The translations under genes were made by a program, and so were the position numbers. Below are positions 4,498 to 6,487 of a stretch of 6,487 bases of DNA, piece after piece (positions within the stretch are counted from its first letter, which is position 1; each line of letters begins with the position of its first letter). This DNA comes from Chitinophagales bacterium. Its GTDB lineage: Bacteria; Bacteroidota; Bacteroidia; Chitinophagales; UBA2359. The DNA lies in NCBI GenBank assembly GCA_020629595.1, contig JAHDDA010000154.1, forward strand, positions 1 to 6,487. The letters are read 5' to 3'. Below the pieces are notes generated by a model. The model saw only the letters and a list, made by a program, of their open reading frames with translations. It had not been told where the DNA came from and ran no database searches.

Positions 4498-6483
4498 ATG
4501 ATTTCGGTTGAAAACCTTTCGATACAATACGGTGGTCGTACACTTTTTGACAAACTAAACTTTGTGGTAAAAACAAAAGACCGCATTGGTTTGGTTGGAA
4601 AAAATGGAGCAGGAAAATCTACAATGCTCAAAATTATAATGGATTTAATTTCGCCAGACGAAGGCAATATTGCTATGCCCAATGGCACTACTTTTGGCTA
4701 TTTGCCACAAGATTTACAAAGCACTTCAACACGTACAGTAATAGATGAAACTTCGCAGGCTTTTTCGGAAATAAATAAACTTAAAGAACGCTTTGATAAG
4801 TTGACCAAAGAGTTAGAAACCCGAACCGATTATGAAAGCGAAAGTTATGCCCAATTGCTCAATAATTTTTCTTCGGTGCAAGAACGATTGCAATATTTAG
4901 GTGCTGGCAATATGCGTGCAGAAGCCGAAAAAATATTGAAGGGTTTAGGTTTTGAAAACGGACAATTTGAAAGACCAATGAACACTTTTAGTGGAGGTTG
5001 GCAAATGCGTGTTGAATTGGCAAAAATTCTACTGGCTCAACCCGATTATATTTTGCTAGATGAGCCAACAAACCACCTTGATATTGAATCTATTATTTGG
5101 CTAGAAAACTTTTTGAAACGCTATCATGGGGGCATTTTATTGATTTCGCACGATCAACGTTTTTTAGATACTGTTTCAAACCGAACTATTGAGTTGGTAA
5201 ACGGAAAGTTATATGATTACCCAGTTGCCTATTCAATGTTTTTAGAATTGAGAGAAAAACGCCGACAAAAACAGATTTCGGAGAAAAAGAAACAAGAAAA
5301 ATTTGTAGAACATACCGAAACTTTAATAAATAAATTTAGAGCTAAGAAAAACAAAGCAAAATTTGCTCAAACCTTAATCAAAAAATTGGAAAGAGTTGAA
5401 GAAATTGAAATTGATGATGTTGAAACAGCAAAAATTAATTTTAGATTTCCACCTGCTCCACGTTCTGGTAAAATAGTAGTAAAAACTGAGGCTTTGCATA
5501 AATACTACGACCAACTACACGTTTTAAATGGCATTGATTTAGAAGTTGAAAGAGGTGAAAAAATAGCTTTTGTAGGAAAAAATGGCGAAGGAAAATCTAC
5601 GCTTTCAAAAATTATTGGCGAAAAATTAGCTTTAACCAAAGGAAATTGCGAATTGGGGCATAACGTGAGCATTGGTTATTATGAGCAGCATCAAGCTGAA
5701 AGTTTAGACCCAAAGAAAACTGTTTTTGAAACAATAGATGATGTGGCAAGTGGCGAAATGCGTTTAAAAGTACGTAATTTATTAGGTTCGTTTTTATTTA
5801 GTGGCGAAGATGCCGATAAAAAAGTAAGTGTGCTTTCTGGAGGCGAAAAATCTCGTTTAGCTATTGCTAAATTATTGCTCGACCCTGTAAATTTACTTAT
5901 CCTAGATGAGCCTACGAACCACCTCGATATTCGTTCAAAAGAAATATTGCAACAAGCCATCAAAAATTTTGAAGGAACAGTAATTATTGTTTCACACGAT
6001 AGAGCATTTTTAAAAGGCTTAACCGATAAAGTTTACGAATTTAGAAACCGAAAAATAAAATCTTATTTTGGCGATATTGATGATTTCTTAGAAAAACGTA
6101 AACTCGATTCTTTAGATGATTTAGATTTAAAGAAAGAAGCAGGTGATTTGCCTAATTTAAGAAAAACTTATTCAGAAAACACAGTTGCTATGTCAGACAA
6201 CTTACCTAATAAGACAACTCGCACTTCGCAAGAACAACGAGAACACGATAAGGCAATTAAAAAACTAAAAAACAAGCTCAATAAGATTGAAAAAAATATG
6301 GAAGACTTAGAAACACAAAAAGCGAACTTTGAAACAGAGATGAGTAATCCAGATTTTTACAACGACCAGGCTGAAGCTGATAAAAAAATGGCAGCATACC
6401 AAACGCTTAAAACCCAACTAGAAGTCATAGAAGAAGAATGGGAAACCGTAGCTTTTGAATTAGAGGAAATGGAGAATAGTTAA
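4498..6483 (+). CDS. ABC-F family ATPase (ribosome-associated, YheS/YdiF-like)
   Basis: This 661-aa soluble protein has two ABC ATPase domains and no membrane segment, the mark of ABC-F proteins. These bind the ribosomal E site and act on stalled or antibiotic-bound translation complexes. Domain 1 has Walker A GKNGAGKST (34-42), signature FSGGWQMR (164-171), Walker B ILLDEPTNHLD (185-195) and H-loop His218. The basic inter-domain linker (about 243-320, rich in Lys/Arg, with FRAKKNKAKFAQTLIKKLER) is the P-site-tRNA-interacting segment and resembles YheS-type linkers. Domain 2 has Walker A GKNGEGKST (360-368), signature LSGGEKSR (446-453), Walker B LILDEPTNHLD (467-477) and H-loop His500. Both catalytic Glu (189, 471) are present. 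Residues about 575-660 form a charged C-terminal coiled coil. The first ATG is right because the domain-1 strand MISVENLSIQYG starts there. Antibiotic-resistance function is not implied; a housekeeping ABC-F is more likely. The gene is complete, with its TAA four bases from the right edge. Confidence 0.93.
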   Translation: MISVENLSIQYGGRTLFDKLNFVVKTKDRIGLVGKNGAGKSTMLKIIMDLISPDEGNIAMPNGTTFGYLPQDLQSTSTRTVIDETSQAFSEINKLKERFDKLTKELETRTDYESESYAQLLNNFSSVQERLQYLGAGNMRAEAEKILKGLGFENGQFERPMNTFSGGWQMRVELAKILLAQPDYILLDEPTNHLDIESIIWLENFLKRYHGGILLISHDQRFLDTVSNRTIELVNGKLYDYPVAYSMFLELREKRRQKQISEKKKQEKFVEHTETLINKFRAKKNKAKFAQTLIKKLERVEEIEIDDVETAKINFRFPPAPRSGKIVVKTEALHKYYDQLHVLNGIDLEVERGEKIAFVGKNGEGKSTLSKIIGEKLALTKGNCELGHNVSIGYYEQHQAESLDPKKTVFETIDDVASGEMRLKVRNLLGSFLFSGEDADKKVSVLSGGEKSRLAIAKLLLDPVNLLILDEPTNHLDIRSKEILQQAIKNFEGTVIIVSHDRAFLKGLTDKVYEFRNRKIKSYFGDIDDFLEKRKLDSLDDLDLKKEAGDLPNLRKTYSENTVAMSDNLPNKTTRTSQEQREHDKAIKKLKNKLNKIEKNMEDLETQKANFETEMSNPDFYNDQAEADKKMAAYQTLKTQLEVIEEEWETVAFELEEMENS

Positions 6484-6487
6484 ACAA

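Noticed and set aside
4431..4688. Minus-strand open frame overlapping the start of the ABC-F gene
   Set aside because: It is antisense to the conserved Walker A region of the ABC-F gene and has no motif of its own. Other antisense frames, at 5691-5963, 2207-2392 and 1705-1893, were dismissed for the same kind of reason.

Overview
The window is AT-rich and looks like a chromosomal segment of a Bacteroidota (Cytophaga-Flavobacterium-Bacteroides) bacterium. Three things point there. A stand-alone glycogen/starch-synthase N-terminal-domain protein is present of the type typical of that phylum. Three gene starts are preceded by exact matches to the Bacteroidota -7 promoter box TAnnTTTG. Shine-Dalgarno sequences are absent or poor. 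The genus cannot be fixed from the sequence alone.

Layout, left to right. Bases 1-82 hold two back-to-back intrinsic terminators, one for a rightward gene that ends at or before the left edge and one for the leftward gene that follows. Four genes then lie on the minus strand: a 287-aa GT5-domain protein (110-973), a secreted START-domain protein (1176-1796), a Ppx/GppA-type exopolyphosphatase (1866-2816) and a cystathionine gamma-synthase/lyase-type PLP enzyme (3146-4303). A plus-strand ABC-F ATPase (4498-6483) is divergent from the PLP enzyme and fills the right end. The exopolyphosphatase and START genes are 69 bp apart and are probably one transcript. The GT5 gene has its own promoter and terminator. 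The PLP-enzyme gene appears to be a single unit. The five genes do not form one pathway; they are housekeeping functions (polyphosphate/ppGpp-linked phosphatase, sulfur amino acids, ribosome-associated ATPase, saccharide-related) plus an envelope lipid-binding protein.

The most unusual part is the 329-bp gap 2817-3145. It contains a compact non-coding, MITE-like element (3016-3134) bounded by a 10-bp direct repeat (ATTAAGCTAA, a probable target-site duplication) and carrying 14-bp terminal inverted repeats. Inside are two 28-nt REP-like hairpin units in inverted orientation. They share the same flank, the same bulged G and the same CGATTTATCG tip, but their outer stems differ by three fully compensatory base-pair changes. 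The element sits one base past the stop codon of the PLP-enzyme gene, apparently wedged between that stop and the gene's original terminator hairpin (2967-2998). No CRISPR array, tRNA, rRNA or transposase gene is visible.
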